Assembly: GCA_947034885.2 (NCBI GenBank)
Contig: OX344749.2
Coordinates: 34,343,182-34,407,181, forward strand
Source: Thuidium tamariscinum
Taxonomy: Eukaryota > Streptophyta > Bryopsida > Hypnales > Thuidiaceae
Length of the DNA: 64,000 nt
Direction: 5' to 3'
The notes under the pieces are model-generated. The model searched no databases, was not told the DNA's origin, and worked only from the letters and a program-made list of their open reading frames with translations. Positions 13,097-25,760 of this stretch are shown piece by piece. Numbering within the stretch: position 1 is the stretch's first letter; each line of letters opens with the position of its first letter. The position numbers were made by a program, and so were the translations under genes.

Positions 13097-15329
13097 AATA
13101 AATCAGCTGGAGAGCTACAAAAATTCCCTGAACACTGGCACAACCAAGTCTAACTTACCCCAAGTCTTCTCATGAACTCTTTTTCCACACCCAAAACAAA
13201 GGCCCCATACTTCCATCATGCCTTGGCCCCCCCTCAAATCTACGACTCGGCACAAATCATGGAAAGAAGCGGGCCGTTTGTGACGAAAATAGGCAATAAC
13301 AAAATAGCCCCCGAAATTCCACCTTATTACAATATTAGAAAGTCCTCCCGGAGGAAATCCAGTGGCAGATCCCCCGACCCCACGCAACGATCCAACTAGG
13401 ACGACCCAAGTGCCACCTAGGATATGACGTGGCCTCGAGCCGAAGCCGCAGAAGAAATGGCAAGTCAGCAAACTCCCGCCCCCGCCCGCTTCCTGCGTCC
13501 TGAACTTCTGACTGACGAGCCATCCCCATCATCATTCCATTCCCACTGGGCGGGAAGTCCCGCACCAGCCACGAAAGTTCGCGAAGGAAAAAAGTGCCCC
13601 CGTGACCGTCAAAACGAAATCCGAAAAAATTTCAAATAATTCGAACTAATGTAATAAAAGAGGGCCGCCAAATGCCCACCTCGCCGTCGGATTGGTCCAG
13701 AACCCCCGGGGAGTAGTTTAAACAATTAATAGGAAGCCCCACCGTTGAAAATGCTGCGTACATGGGGGAGAGAGAAAAAAGACGTGGTTGGGAACTTGGG
13801 AACACGACGGTGCGCTCAACGTTCGCTCGTGTTCGCCGAGGTTCGCCGGGGTTCGCCGGGGTTCGCGACGGTACGCGCTGGGGGGGTCTACCGTCGTCCG
13901 CTCACTTGCTGCAGACTTGGTGTCAGATTTGAGCTTTTGGAGCTACCTTACCTTGCGTCGAGGTTGGCACCTGCTGCGACATGGAAGTTGACGAGACTCC
14001 TGCTGGTGTGGAGCAGAGTCATGGATTTCCCGTGTGAGGCATTAGCGTAGTTGCTGGGGAAGAAGCGGAGACTGCGGAGATGGAGCCATTTCGACCTGGA
14101 GCCATGGAGCTCGCGATTGCAGTTGGAGTAGTAGTGCTTGCAGGCTAGCTAGGGCTGCTGCGACGCGACGTCTGGCCTTGGTTGCTTGTACAGGTGTGTG
14201 TCGGAAGTTTCCAGGTCATGTTTTAGGCATGCAACGGGTGGAGAGGGGAGACGGAAGAACGCTTTTTTTGGTTCGGGTGTGCTAGCGATGTTTGGCAGGA
14301 TTCGGGGATGGCGAAGGACGCGCGGAGAGTAGGAGGAGGCGGTGGTGAGGTTGTGAAGTGTGTTTAGAATGTTTGGGAACTTTGTGCTGGAAAATGTGAG
14401 GTAGGTTGAATTGGTCCTGTGTCGTCGTGGTGAGGATTTTCAGACTCTAGGTTGTGGTGAGAGATCACGAGAATTTGTCTTAACTGTTAAATTTTTTGCG
14501 ACGGAGTGCGCCAATGGCATCTGTAGTTTTTCAGCGCTTGGCTTTTGAGAAGGGTCTGTGGAATGTATTTTAGCTTAGTAGAGGGAGGTAGCGTAAGGTT
14601 GGAGTGTTCTTCTAGAATGGCAACAGAAAAACGTGTTGACGGTTGAGTCTGAAAGTTACTTCGCTGAGATCAAGTCTTTTTCTAAGTTCTTCTAGTGCGA
14701 GGTGTAGCATTCCGTTGAGCTGGAGCTGGAATTTCGATAGATTTCTGGGAGCTTGTCTCAATGTCTGAAATCGAGACAGGCTGATGTGAAGTGGTTGTCG
14801 TCGAAGTGTGCTTCGAGGTTTTGACGGGGAACACTGATCTAATCTGAAGTCTGAACTGGTGTAACTTTGGAGGACCGGAGAAACGAAGGGAGGGTGGCGA
14901 TATGAGGCATAGTTCTCCTTTTCCTTCTCCTTTTAACGCTTGTGCTTGTTATGGTACTCAGGATTGGGGAGAACGATATTGGCGTTTTCAGTAGAGAGTG
15001 AAACTGGTCGCCTTCTCTCGAATCTACAGGGCGTAAATGCGTTGTTCTGAACTGATAGATCCGCAGTACCGTAGTTTCAACGGACAACTGCAATAGAGGG
15101 GGCGGATGTGCTGGAGCGAACTATTGCTTGTGAGATACGTCTCTGGATACCCCTAGTCGCCACTCAGACTACAACAAGGTAGCAAGTGTGGCAAGTTCGG
15201 GATTTAGATCTGCAAACAGTAAGTTGCTGAAGGATGCATACCTTTTTATTTCTCTTTCATGAGGATTGTACTTCATAAGTACTTGAGCTTCGTTACTCAA
15301 TTGCTGTTTTTAACTGATAGAAAGTGGCA
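13097..15329 (+). promoter_or_regulatory. GC-rich promoter and long 5' leader of AHL
   Basis: GC content rises sharply against the flanking DNA. The region ends in a probable 5' UTR intron at 15219-15320 (donor AACA|GTAAGTT, acceptor CTGATAG|AAAG), just before the AHL start codon. It includes an open frame from an ATG at 13751 to 14050 that may be an upstream ORF if the leader starts before it. The transcription start could not be placed. Confidence 0.55.
13821..13870 (+). repeat. Five tandem 10-bp units, GTTCGCNNNN
   Basis: Units start at 13821, 13831, 13841, 13851 and 13861; each begins GTTCGC and the middle ones read GTTCGCCGRG. They lie in the GC-rich region upstream of AHL. Confidence 0.9.
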
Positions 15330-17893
15330 ATGCACAATTGTGAATTTTGTTCTACAGTGGATAGGCAAGGGCCATTTGGAATGCTCTTGCAAGATATAGG
15401 AGGAGAGAAGAGTGGCCCTAGGAGTGGAGGCATGGATGGCCTTGGACACGGCCAAGGCTTGCACACGCCCATAGCTTTACGCCCACCGTCCCCCATGCCA
15501 GTTCCAGGAATGGGGAAATCTACATTGGAAGGCGGCTCATCGTCGTCCCATGCAATTGTGGTTTCGGCTCCAAGAATGGAGTTGAGTATCAGTGGAGGGC
15601 CTGGTCTTGGGAATGAACTGCCTCTGAAGAGAAAGAGGGGTAGGCCCCGTAAATATGCTACCAGTGATCCTTCTCCACGTGTCGCATCACATGATCAGCC
15701 CACTGAATCTCTATTTTCTGCTCTTGCGAAGAGAATTGCAGCCCCATACGATCCTTCTCCAGAGAAATCATCAGAAAAGCGGGGAAGAGGTCGTCCTTTA
15801 GGCTCTACCAAAAAACAGCAACTAGCCAATTTGGGTGAGAACCGAACTCTGTTCTCGACGATACTTACACGAAGAATAGAGTTCGATGTTTGAATGTTTT
15901 CTTGCTTTAGATAAATGTGTTTCTCTCGGTTCGGACTATTTCAATTTGTGATTCGGAAGGTTTGAACCCGATTCTGATTTGAGATCTGCTCTATAGAGTT
16001 CACCTTTATTCTTTAGTTCTTTGCGTCGACACTTTTTTTTAATGCACTATCTAATCTCTTAGTCTCGATTATCCTTTCCAGGAGTCGTGTTGGCAGGTAC
16101 AGGCAAAAGTTTCACACCCCACATACTGACTGTGAACACTGGAGAGGTACGTTTTCTTTGTGGCCCTAGTGTTACGGAAGCCCCTTCACTGAAATTGAAC
16201 TTCGGGTCACTGGGTGACTGGCACTTGTCTTCAAGGCTTGAACAGATCCCGTTGTTTTTGTTTCAGGATGCTTCATCAAAGATCATGCAATTTGCACAAC
16301 ACGGTCCGCGTGCCATGTGTGTACTATCTGCTAACGGCGCTGTTTCAAATGTCATACTGCGGCAGGAGTCGTCAACGGGAGGCACTGTCACATACGAGGT
16401 AGAGGAAGGAGTCTGTCAGTCGGTTAACATGATCATTATGAGTTTTCATTTACTAGTCTGTCGTATGAGAATCATCGAGTGCGTATCTCAGTACTTTCAA
16501 AACCACTGAATTGCTTTTAAGTTGTTCAACTCTGCAGGTCTATCAATCCTCAACCAGAGTTTAGCCATGATTGGGTATTTTGATAAAGCTGTTTCATAGA
16601 GGTTTGCGCTTCTCTCAGATACTGCTGCTTGCTTTCTCAGGGTCGCTACGAGATTCTTTCCTTGTCGGGATCGTACCTTCCTGCAGACGGTGAAGATGGT
16701 GCAAAGCATCGAACGGGGAATTTGAGTGTCTCCTTGGCAGGGAGTGATGGCCGAGTGTTTGGTGGGGGGGTTGCTGGAATGCTGATGGCGGCTTCTCCTA
16801 TACAGGTGTGCTTGCGATATAATTTTTTCGCTAATTCTAAAATGAGATTTGATCTTATTGAACTTTATCAGATTGTTCTTCTGTCTCTTAGTAAGAATAT
16901 CGGGGTTATCTTGTTGAATTTTATTTGTGGATACTTTATTGAAAGAACAGAACAATTGTAATGTCATGAAGTATGCACTTTCCCAGTCGTGCTCTTGAAG
17001 AGCTGTCTGATTACACCGATGAAGTAAACGTTTATCGGGAATTTTCAGGTGGTGGTCGGGAGTTTTCTCCTGAGTACGTTGAAACCGGATGCTAAAGTTG
17101 ATTCACCCCTTCGTTTGACTGAAGGAGTGACGTCTGGTATGACAACGCCTCCTGTAGCTCAGCAGCATCCAGAATCCAGAGGTGAACTCCGAGGAAGTTC
17201 AGGTACATTTACATCCCTTCAAGTTAGCAGATATGCATCAGAAATGGTTGTGCATGCATGTTGTTGTGGATGACGCTTCTGAAGCACACTTTTGGTGTTA
17301 ATGTGGTATATTTTCGTAGAAGCTTAGTAAATGCTATACATCTCTTACGGAAAACCAAGAGATAATCCACTTCTGAGTCCATATCAATCTTGTATTAAAC
17401 TCGCTGAACTTACTATCAACCTGAAAATAAAGTGAAAAGCGTCGAATTATAGTTTTCTGTCTTTTCTATAACACTTCTGACCTTCTATTAACCCAATTCG
17501 TCTGTTCTTGAAATAATCCACGTGCATCCTCCTTTTGTATCCTTCTGGGTTAAATGACGACACAAACAAGTAGAGGCATATCTCAAATTTTCTCATGATA
17601 CTCTGTCGAACGGCTACAGGGACGGGGTCGTACAGAAATAACGTGTGAACCTGATCCTTGAAACACATGTGCTTGTTTCTGATGCAGTGTTCATGTCGCC
17701 GAATCTCAATGGTGCAGGTGCAGGACCCCGCGAGGGTCCTCATGCACCATCTACGAGCGGGCAAGCATCTGAACAAAGACCACAGGGTGTTGGTGTGTTT
17801 CAACCAGCTGAGGGTTGGGGCATTTCTCCTCATATTCCTTTCTTAGGCGACAACCGGAGAGCAGATATCAATATTCCTTTGGCTGGTGGTTGA
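15330..17893 (+). CDS. AHL: AT-hook motif nuclear-localised protein (two AT-hooks + PPC/DUF296)
   Basis: AHL proteins bind AT-rich DNA in the minor groove and form complexes through the PPC domain to modulate transcription. Coding exons: 15330-15834, 16082-16146, 16267-16398, 16641-16805, 17049-17202, 17688-17893; GT-AG, phases consistent, 408 residues. AT-hook 1 is KRKRGRPRKYA and AT-hook 2 KRGRGRPLGSTKK, each with the RGRP core. The PPC domain runs from FTPHILTVNTGE through MCVLSANGAVSNVILRQ, GRYEILSLSGSYLP and GRVFGGGVAGMLMAASPIQVVVGSF. The hydrophobic core and the GG.V.G.L.A..PV-like block are present. The tail is Gly/Pro-rich and disordered. The ATG at 15330 was chosen because it follows the leader intron acceptor; the ATG at 15381 is an alternative. 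Two AT-hooks indicate a clade-B type AHL. Confidence 0.93.
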
Positions 17894-20800
17894 AGTCGAT
17901 AAGTAGCCACAATTTTTATGCTGCAACCGTTGAATGAACATCAAGATCGTAACGCGGAGGCTATGGACAACCAAGGAAGTTATGCCCTCATGAAGGCGCT
18001 CTTGTACTGTTGTCTTCTTATTAACTTCGATCAAATCTGATTTTCTGAGTCCTTTCCTGTATCCATCTTTTTGCAAACGAGCGGGTGATGAGGCAGTTGA
18101 AGATGAAGACGGCCATAGAACAAGATCGACACTCGTAGAAGAGCCAGCGCAGCCCAGCCCTCTATTGTTTCGGGTGGGCTTTGGATGCTAATTTATTTTT
18201 TCCCTCCTGCTTATGGTGTTCAAATCGTCCTTGTACCATAATGTGTCTCTTCATTTTCGTGCAGCGCTGGTATGAGTTCATTGTATGTTTTGGGTGGTGA
18301 TTAATCATCATCTTTACAAAATGTGAAATAAAGAATTACTGAAATGGACTGCTCAAAGAACCTTCTACATCTGTATGTTCTGGAGAATCTTTGAAGCAGT
18401 GCAGGTATTTCAGCAGGTCTTATGTAAATTTTAGCCTTTGAGGAGGATACGGAAGCAGGACAGTGGAACAGTTGACGTTCGTCGTCGCCAATGCAAAGAT
18501 GCTCCTTGAAATTCATACCGAGTTGGTTCGTAGACTCGCCTAATTGCAAGTCTTACCTGAAAGCAATCCGTTTAGATTTTCCCTTAAAACGTAAACGGTG
18601 GAACACTTGAATGAGCGCGAGGTAGATGCCGGGTTGACCTAGACTGGTAATTGACACTTACTCTTATTTCGTGTCCAAATCCTTCATGCTAAGGTACTTG
18701 GTACTTACCGAAAATTAAGGAAGTTACTCCTTGAATGTTTAAATGCCTTTCTACTGTAGTGTGACTTCAGTTGGCTTAATTCACTTGAATGATGTTAATT
18801 TTTTTTTCCACCAGAGTGGTTCGATTACTCTTAACATAAATTACACTTACATGAATTAAAATTGATTTAGGTTTTGCAGTCTTGTGAATATTTTATCAGT
18901 TGTCATCTCTTCATTTAGAACAAACTGTCATGTCCTTTCAAATTTAAGAGAATCATGAATTAAAAATGGTCTAACTATTACTTCCTTTGTCCCTCTAGTA
19001 TTCTCCGAAAATCTTGACCTTGAGGTGTTAATTGAATTTGCAATCATAGTGCTAGCATTACATTCATCCAAGATCATGTAATCCATGCTTTAAATCTATG
19101 CAAAATTTTTAGTTTAGGTGTTTTTAAGGCATTCAAAATCCATGTGGGAAATAAGATATATGGGCATAGTTTGTAAATGTTGCAATTTCTCTCATTTTAA
19201 ATGAATTGAAGGGTGGTAGCAACAACAGGATTCTAGAAATATGTACTCCAATCTAAATATCTATAATAAAGAAATCCAGCCCACTTTATGATCAAATTTT
19301 ATTTGTGTTGTAGTGAGTATTTAATGCATTTGAGTTATTTGTGAAGTACCCTAAATTGGGGTTTAAACCTATGAGTTTTGTGAAAAGCCGGTTGAATTAA
19401 AAAAGTTGAAATGAAAGTGGATATGAAACTTACTTTTCCATCAAAATGGTGCCCTAAAAAAGTTTGGTCCCCACTTTTGAAGTTGTGTGACATAAGTATC
19501 TTGCAAAAAAGTTTGATGCTTCAACTATAGTTGCCTTCTCAACTTTGAAAAAAGTCATGTCTAAAGCGGGGGGGGGGGGGGGGGCTTTACAAATAACTCA
19601 ATTATCTAAAGGAAAAATTTATACAAGTTCCTTTTTGTTGGCAAGGCCAAGCTTGTAAGGGTAGAAGAATGCTTTTAGATTGTTTCACTTGTCATCATGG
19701 GGGCATTCAACACAACAAACACTTATTCAATGGTCAAAATTTTAAAAAGGAGTTTTGTAGTGTAAGAGAGGGAGTATTATTTTGCTTACTAATGATATGG
19801 ATGCATGGAAGATGTTGACTTTTAAATGGTTTAATTATTAAGTAGTGAATGAATAGTGAATATGCAATATACAATATCTAACAAATTGTCAATTGTCCCC
19901 CCAATTCTACCATTCAGAAGGAAATTGTTGAATGTATTATATTATTAATATTTTTTCTATGGTATAATTAGCATTCAAGTGTTATGCAATTTCAATAAGG
20001 CATACCAAATTTGGATTCCAAAAAACCAAAATTCTATTTTGGTGAAGTGCTTCATTAAATGTTAATGATTCTACATAATAATTCATTAAAAAACATTGAT
20101 GATGAGTTTTTACAATTCAATTGTAATAATATGTATGAAACATCTACATACATCTTTCCTTCAATAAGCATCTCCAATAAAATTTAAAAAATTCTTCACA
20201 ACAATTTTCAAAGTTAGGATTATAATGTCCAAATTTTGAAAAATAGATATTTCTTCATTGAAATTTGAATTTGGCAAGGCAACTATACCTTCATGGTCAA
20301 GTGTACAAAATTAGTAACAATGTGAAGGTCAAATTATAACATAGAAATATCTATTTTTCAAAATTTGGATATTGTCACCCCAACCTTTGAAATTTTTGTG
20401 AAGAAATTCTAAAACTTTTTGGAGATGTGCACATGGATGTTTTTTACTTTTCTATCCAATCAAATTTACAAAATTCATCATAAATGATTTTTAATCAATT
20501 GCCATGTAAAACTATGAATTTTAAGTGAAATAATTCACTATAAATGGAATTTTTTTTTTAAAAATTCAAATTTGGTATGTTTGATTGGAATTGCAATGCC
20601 AAATGGTGGGATCTATATGTTGCACTATTCTTGCTAATTTAAGCAAGTCCCAAAGGGAAGCACACTTTTACATACTCTTGTAGTCATGTTGGTGACCAAT
20701 TCAAAATCCTTTCAATACTAGTCCAAATTTTGGTGATTATTTCTTAAATTTTAATAAAAATTCAATTCTTACTTGAATGAATCAATAAAAAAACAAAAGC

Positions 20801-21328
20801 CACGTCACACTATGCTATTCACTTTGAACTTTTACAATCATCTATTTATAAATAAGTTAGATATCTAAAATTCATCAAATTCATCATTAAAAACTATAAC
20901 TTTGTAAATTCCAATATTACTTGGGATATATGAAAAGGTATATGGACAAAACATTCATTGGCCTTCAAACACTCTATGGACCCTTCAAAACTTAAGGATT
21001 GATGCAAGGACTAGGAACTATGCTAAATTATAAATTTAGATATTTTAGACATGTAAATATTGATATAATTTTTAAATGAAAATTGGAAATTGTGAATGTA
21101 GCAATATAAAATATATAAAATGCAACAATTTTCATTTTCAAAATGTGTATTCTAAAATTTTGAATAATTTCATTTGATAATTTTTTTTAAAGCTTATTTT
21201 GTACATCTTCAATGGCATCTAGGTCTAGACCAAAGAAACAATATTGCGGTGTTATGACTCATGAAAGTAAAGATATTGAATTTTGAATTTATTATGATCT
21301 AAAAATTAAAAAAATATTTTCCTTTTTC
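17894..21328. other. AHL 3' flank and AT-rich intergenic DNA
   Basis: The first few hundred bases are probably the AHL 3' UTR. Beyond about 18.7 kb the DNA is AT-rich, with no supported gene. A segment at about 19540-19620 resembles 30472-30540 around a shared aaagtcatgtc(t/c)aaag. Confidence 0.5.
19568..19584. repeat. G17 homopolymer
   Basis: Seventeen consecutive G follow aaagc. The related segment near 30505 has only a short G run at the same place, so this is an expansion, or an assembly length uncertainty. Confidence 0.9.
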
Positions 21329-21332
21329 TTAA

Positions 21333-22381
21333 CCCCTAAATGCTAGAGGTACCAAATTTTGGTGTTAAAAATACTTTGAAGTTAAATAAAACCTAACCAA
21401 AATGCTTTTTTTCATACTTTATATTTTTCAAAAATTCTTTTTGAAGTCTAGTTTTAGCACCTAAAGTCTAATTTTAAAAATTATTGATTATGATATTTCA
21501 ATTCAAGATTTTGCACAAAGGTGTTAATTGCAATCTTGACTTTTTGTCATGTTAAGGGCTCTTGGAAATGAGCCTCCAATACATTAGATCTTGGAGAAAA
21601 AATCACATTCAAAATTTTCTTAAATAAATTCTAAAATAAATTTGAGAAGCTATAAATTGATTAGAATTATGCATGTTAGACCTATATTTTTTGATGACCA
21701 ACTTTTTAATTTTGATAGGTGAAAAGAGAATTGAAAGACTTCAGATTGCTTTACAATTTTAACACTTTCATTATCAAACATTATAAACTATCAATCCCTC
21801 AATGATATTGTTGTATTATATTTTCATACATTATCTTTAACATATCTATAGTAGGGGTACCTATTGTTGAAATCCCTTCCATTAACAACAAATAGGGTAT
21901 TCTATTCCTAAGAAGATTGGAATGGATTTCTATTTTCACTTTAGAATGTGTGTCTTTGTACTTTTCCAAGGTTTGGACTTATAAGTTAATGACATATAAG
22001 TTAGCATAAATGTAGGAAGTAATTAGTAGGAAAGTATCCTTGAATAATTGAAATTGGATGACTTTAGATGTTGGTTATAGGTCAAGCCTAACTTTGCCTT
22101 CCAAAATTCATAATAATTTCAATTCAAGAGATAAAATTACCAAGTTTTTTGCAATCCCCATTATTTCTATCAGTGCATCTTTGAAAATATTTGCTTTGCT
22201 TTCCACTACCCTAAATTATATCCAAATGTGCTTCTTTTATTGGTTATGGATACTTCTACCATAGTTCAAATTTGTGCAGTTGTAATTTAAAAAAAATTGA
22301 TACAACTCATGAATATTGTTGGGTTTTTTTTCAATTTAGAGCAAATTTCTAGAAGCTCCAAAAAGGCCTTGGGCATTTAGG
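21333..22381. mobile_element. TTAA-type element, subfamily 2 copy 1, interrupted by a nested MITE
   Basis: The left end is TTAA|CCCCTAAATGC (TTAA 21329-21332). The right end reads CCTTGGGCATTTAGG but has lost the final GG|TTAA. The interior aligns with 55341-55992 and with 60220-61208 (for example gaattatgcatgtta and gaagctccaaaaaggcctt). The TA-flanked MITE at 21849-22261 interrupts it. Confidence 0.75.
21849..22261. mobile_element. TA-flanked MITE (copy 2 of the AGGTAGAACC family), nested
   Basis: The interior matches 5021-5443 (ggttata/ggctatg, cataataatttca, aaaattacca/aaaattatga, gcaatccccat/gcaatctccat). The termini are degraded: GTAG then ACCTATT on the left, TTCTACCA on the right. 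TA flanks at 21847-21848 and 22262-22263 are supported by uninterrupted sites in the related elements near 55870 and 61085. Confidence 0.8.
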
Positions 22382-22685
22382 CAACATTGCAAATTCATGT
22401 CCGTGTTCACCCGGATTTAGCAAGACAAGGACTTCAGTCGAGAATGCTCAGTGGCAACTCTCGCGAAGCTTTGCAGGACTTGCGCTAATATTGCGATTTC
22501 TGTTGCCCGTTCATCATTCCAGCTGCAGATTCTATTGATGATCTCGAGGGTTGCCTAGGATTGAAGGTGTTGTAAGGACTATCTGTCATCGTCGTGGAGA
22601 ATTTGTGCTGAATTTCATTAGGGTTTCCAGGAAGAAGAATTCAGATTACTCTTGGTTAGGGGTTTGGGGAGTTGTGGATTTGGAG
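22382..22685. promoter_or_regulatory. HISN5 promoter and leader region
   Basis: GC content rises immediately after the TTAA-type element ends, and no other gene is present. Core promoter elements were not identified. Confidence 0.45.
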
Positions 22686-25600
22686 ATGGTGGCCATGGCT
22701 GCTGCGATGTCTACTTCTTTGGTGAGAGCGACGCCATTACGCAGTGGATTCCGTAGAGAGTGGCCACAAGGACAGACGGCAGCTGCGCTCGTAGTGGCGG
22801 TGGAGCCAGAGTCGCGTCGTACTCTTGGGGCGGTGGCGTTAGCGAAACGGTCTCGGGTGCGTGGAGTGAGTAGTAGCGTTGTGGCGAGGGTTTCCACCAC
22901 TACTGGTGTTAATGGCTCTGCGTCTGATGCTGCCGAAAGAGGTGAGTCATTCATGCTTTTTCAATTTTTTCAATTCTTGTGGAGAAATGGAATTTCGCTC
23001 CGACAATTGAAATGTGTCAGCGGGTTGCATTGGTGGAAGCTCTCATTTCGCGAATTTGGTTCTATAGAAACCCTAATTAGCCCCAATTGGTTCTATGAGA
23101 GCCCTAATTTCGCAAATTCGGTCCAAATTGGGCTTCACGTTTTGCCGTTTTGAGTAGTTTACGTGATTTTTTTTCCAATTATCTGTACTTGTCGACTAGT
23201 ACAGGCAATGCTCTTCAGTATTCTGGTGATAGAAATTTTTATCCCCGTCTGAATCATGTTTTTGACTATTTGATCAATTGAGGTGGTTATTTTCGAGCCT
23301 TGAATCCTTGAGGTTAAGATGGTGGATATCACTCTTTTTGGTGAAGGAATCAATCTACCACTGGTATAAATGAGGTACGACAATGAATAGTTCTTGAGGA
23401 ATTTATGGAGATTACAAAACTCACTGAGGAAATATTGGAGCTGGGGTTGGTCCTCACCAGAGACGGGGTTTTATTGGCGTGCAGAAAGTTCACGAGTAGG
23501 CTCTGTCTCCAGGGAAACGAAAGAGACTAACGTTGAAGTGAGCATCAACTTGGATGGAACTGGAATATGTGACTGCGACACTGGCATTCCTTTCTTGGAT
23601 CACATGCTTGACGTGAGTGAGATGTACCTACTCTTTTTTAGACGCTATTGGAGACCTAAGATGCTACCGTGTTAGTAACATTTCGGACATATGATACGCT
23701 CATGTCATCTTCCTTCTATTCGTTGTCTTTCATGCGTTGAATCCCTATTGCTGTTAGTTAGGTTTTTCTGAATCTATTGTGTATTCCGTTCATTGAGGCT
23801 GGAGGTTTCTCTATGTTTTTCTTCTTCGATGTAACAGCAATTGGCATCACATGGCCTCTTTGACGTGCGGGTAAAGGCCAAGGGAGATACTTACATTGAC
23901 GATCACCACACAAATGAGGATATAGGCCTTGCTATGGGCACTGTAAGTGTTCTTTCAGAATTTTTTTTCTGGAACTGTAACTTTGCATCATTGTTAAAAA
24001 ACGTTGACTAGAGATACTAGGGTTAATCAAAGTTGTGAGGCCCATTTGCACCAGCCTTCTCTTACGTTGCAGTCCTCGAGGAAGAGGGCGTTACTGATCT
24101 GTATATTTTGCAGGCACTTCTAAAAGCCTTGGGTGATCGCAAAGGCATTAGGCGGTTCGGTGATTTTTCAGCTCCACTAGATGAAGCCCTAATTCATGTA
24201 GTGCTGGTTAGTCTCCATTCTGATCCAGCCTTTTTTTTTCCGGCACCGTGTGGCCAGATTGCACCATTTCAAATAAATGTCTTTTTTTCGCCAGATAAAA
24301 GTAATCTTTTTTCGCCAAATTTTTTCCAAATCTCTTTAAAATATGGATGAAGTTGCCAAATTTGGATGAAAAAGTGTATGAATATGACGGAAAAGTGTTT
24401 TTAAGCCCCAAAGATGGATGAATGTCGAAATACAATGCTTCACCAAATTTGAAGTGATCGCCATCTTGGCACTTTCTCAAAAAGTAAAAAAAAAGGGCTG
24501 TTCTGATCTCATCGTTTGTATCGCACGGTTTTGTTGCAACTTTTTTAGCTGCTCAAACCAGGTGTATGAAAAATCTTTAGCTCCCTCAGAATCACTGGCG
24601 GGGCTCTGACATATTTTTTGGACTAGGATTTGTCGGGACGACCGTATTTGGGTTACGATGTTGTGATACCCACAGACCGAGTAGGGAACTATGACACGCA
24701 GGCGAGGATCTCTCTACCTTTGTTGAGTTAATAGTATATTTGACCCATTGCTTTAGTGTTTGCGCTTTTTTGGATTTATTCGAATGATTGGTTAGAACAA
24801 TAGCGATTAGAACCAAGTGAGGGCAAATGAGTTGAATATTGTTCACAAGCTGTACTTTTCTGTAGGCTCTTATTTGTTGCGTTCTTTTTGTTTGATCAGT
24901 TGGTTGAGCATTTTTTCCAATCCATGGTGAACACTTCTGGAATGACGCTTCACATTCGGCAGGTACGGATTAATCTTTCCAGGCCCTATGAACTCAACTA
25001 TGCTGCACTTTTTCATAATTAGTGCATTTGGGATGAATGGAGAATGGAGAATTGCAGGTGGTTGTTAGCGAACTTCATTTTTGACCAGCAATTTCTGCAT
25101 TAATCCTGCATTGATATGTGTACCCTACATCGGCGAAGGAACGATGCCATTGCTTCCACACAGTGCCTAGAATTTCAGTCTATTGAGTTCCTGATTTATT
25201 TTTTCAGATGTGGCAGCTGTTCAGGTTCTGATATCTGCTGACACTTTTAAGAATTTTTATACCCAGCTTGCAGGGCAGAACTCGCACCACATTATAGAAG
25301 CTACATTTAAGGCTTTTGCACGAGCTCTGCGTCAAGCAACTGAATATGACGTTCGTCGTTTGGGAAGCATACCAAGGTGATTGTCTTTTCTTTCTAAAGC
25401 ATGTAGCGAATTACGGAGTACCTTTGTTGATGGTTTCTACAAGCATGTGATTTGGTTGATCCTATAGCGAATCGTGAGTGTTAATGCTTCTCCTACAGAA
25501 AGGGTCCTGAATCATTCACCTGTTGGAGTAGAGTTATTAAGTGCTCACTTAGTATCCTTGACTACAAGTCGTGACGATGTCTAAGCTCGAGCGGTAAGAG

Positions 25601-25760
25601 ATTTTAGGTTAAGAAAAAACTTACTCAGTGAAAGATCCTGCTTATGATTTTATATTCTGATAGTATTTTCTAGAGGTGTCACGGGTGCATTTTTTTAAAC
25701 CTGAATCCCATTTCGACACCCTTTGCCTGCAGCTCTAAAGGAGTACTGTCACGAGCTTGA
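22686..25760 (+). CDS. HISN5: Imidazoleglycerol-phosphate dehydratase, plastid-targeted
   Basis: IGPD is the Mn-dependent dehydratase that converts imidazole-glycerol phosphate to imidazole-acetol phosphate in plastid histidine synthesis. Exons: 22686-22941, 23485-23612, 23838-23942, 24114-24206, 24627-24701, 24900-24962, 25267-25376, 25733-25760; 285 residues, against about 270 in Arabidopsis. Residues 1 to about 85 are Ala/Ser/Arg/Thr-rich and look like a transit peptide. The mature part has [26 protein letters not shown], the metal motif [61 protein letters not shown], and the second metal motif [18 protein letters not shown], ending KGVLSRA. The ATG at 22686 is preferred; Met at 22695 is an alternative. 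The intron after exon 5 starts GC instead of GT. No damage was seen. Confidence 0.95.
24702..24899 (+). other. Probable GC-AG intron of HISN5
   Basis: Exon 5 must end with the CAG codon at 24699-24701 (…NYDTQ) to join LVEHFF in exon 6. The next bases are GCGAGG, so the donor is GC rather than GT. The acceptor is TTGATCAG. Confidence 0.85.

Noticed and set aside
22646..22954. Minus-strand frame over HISN5 exon 1
   Set aside because: Shadow of the transit-peptide coding exon.
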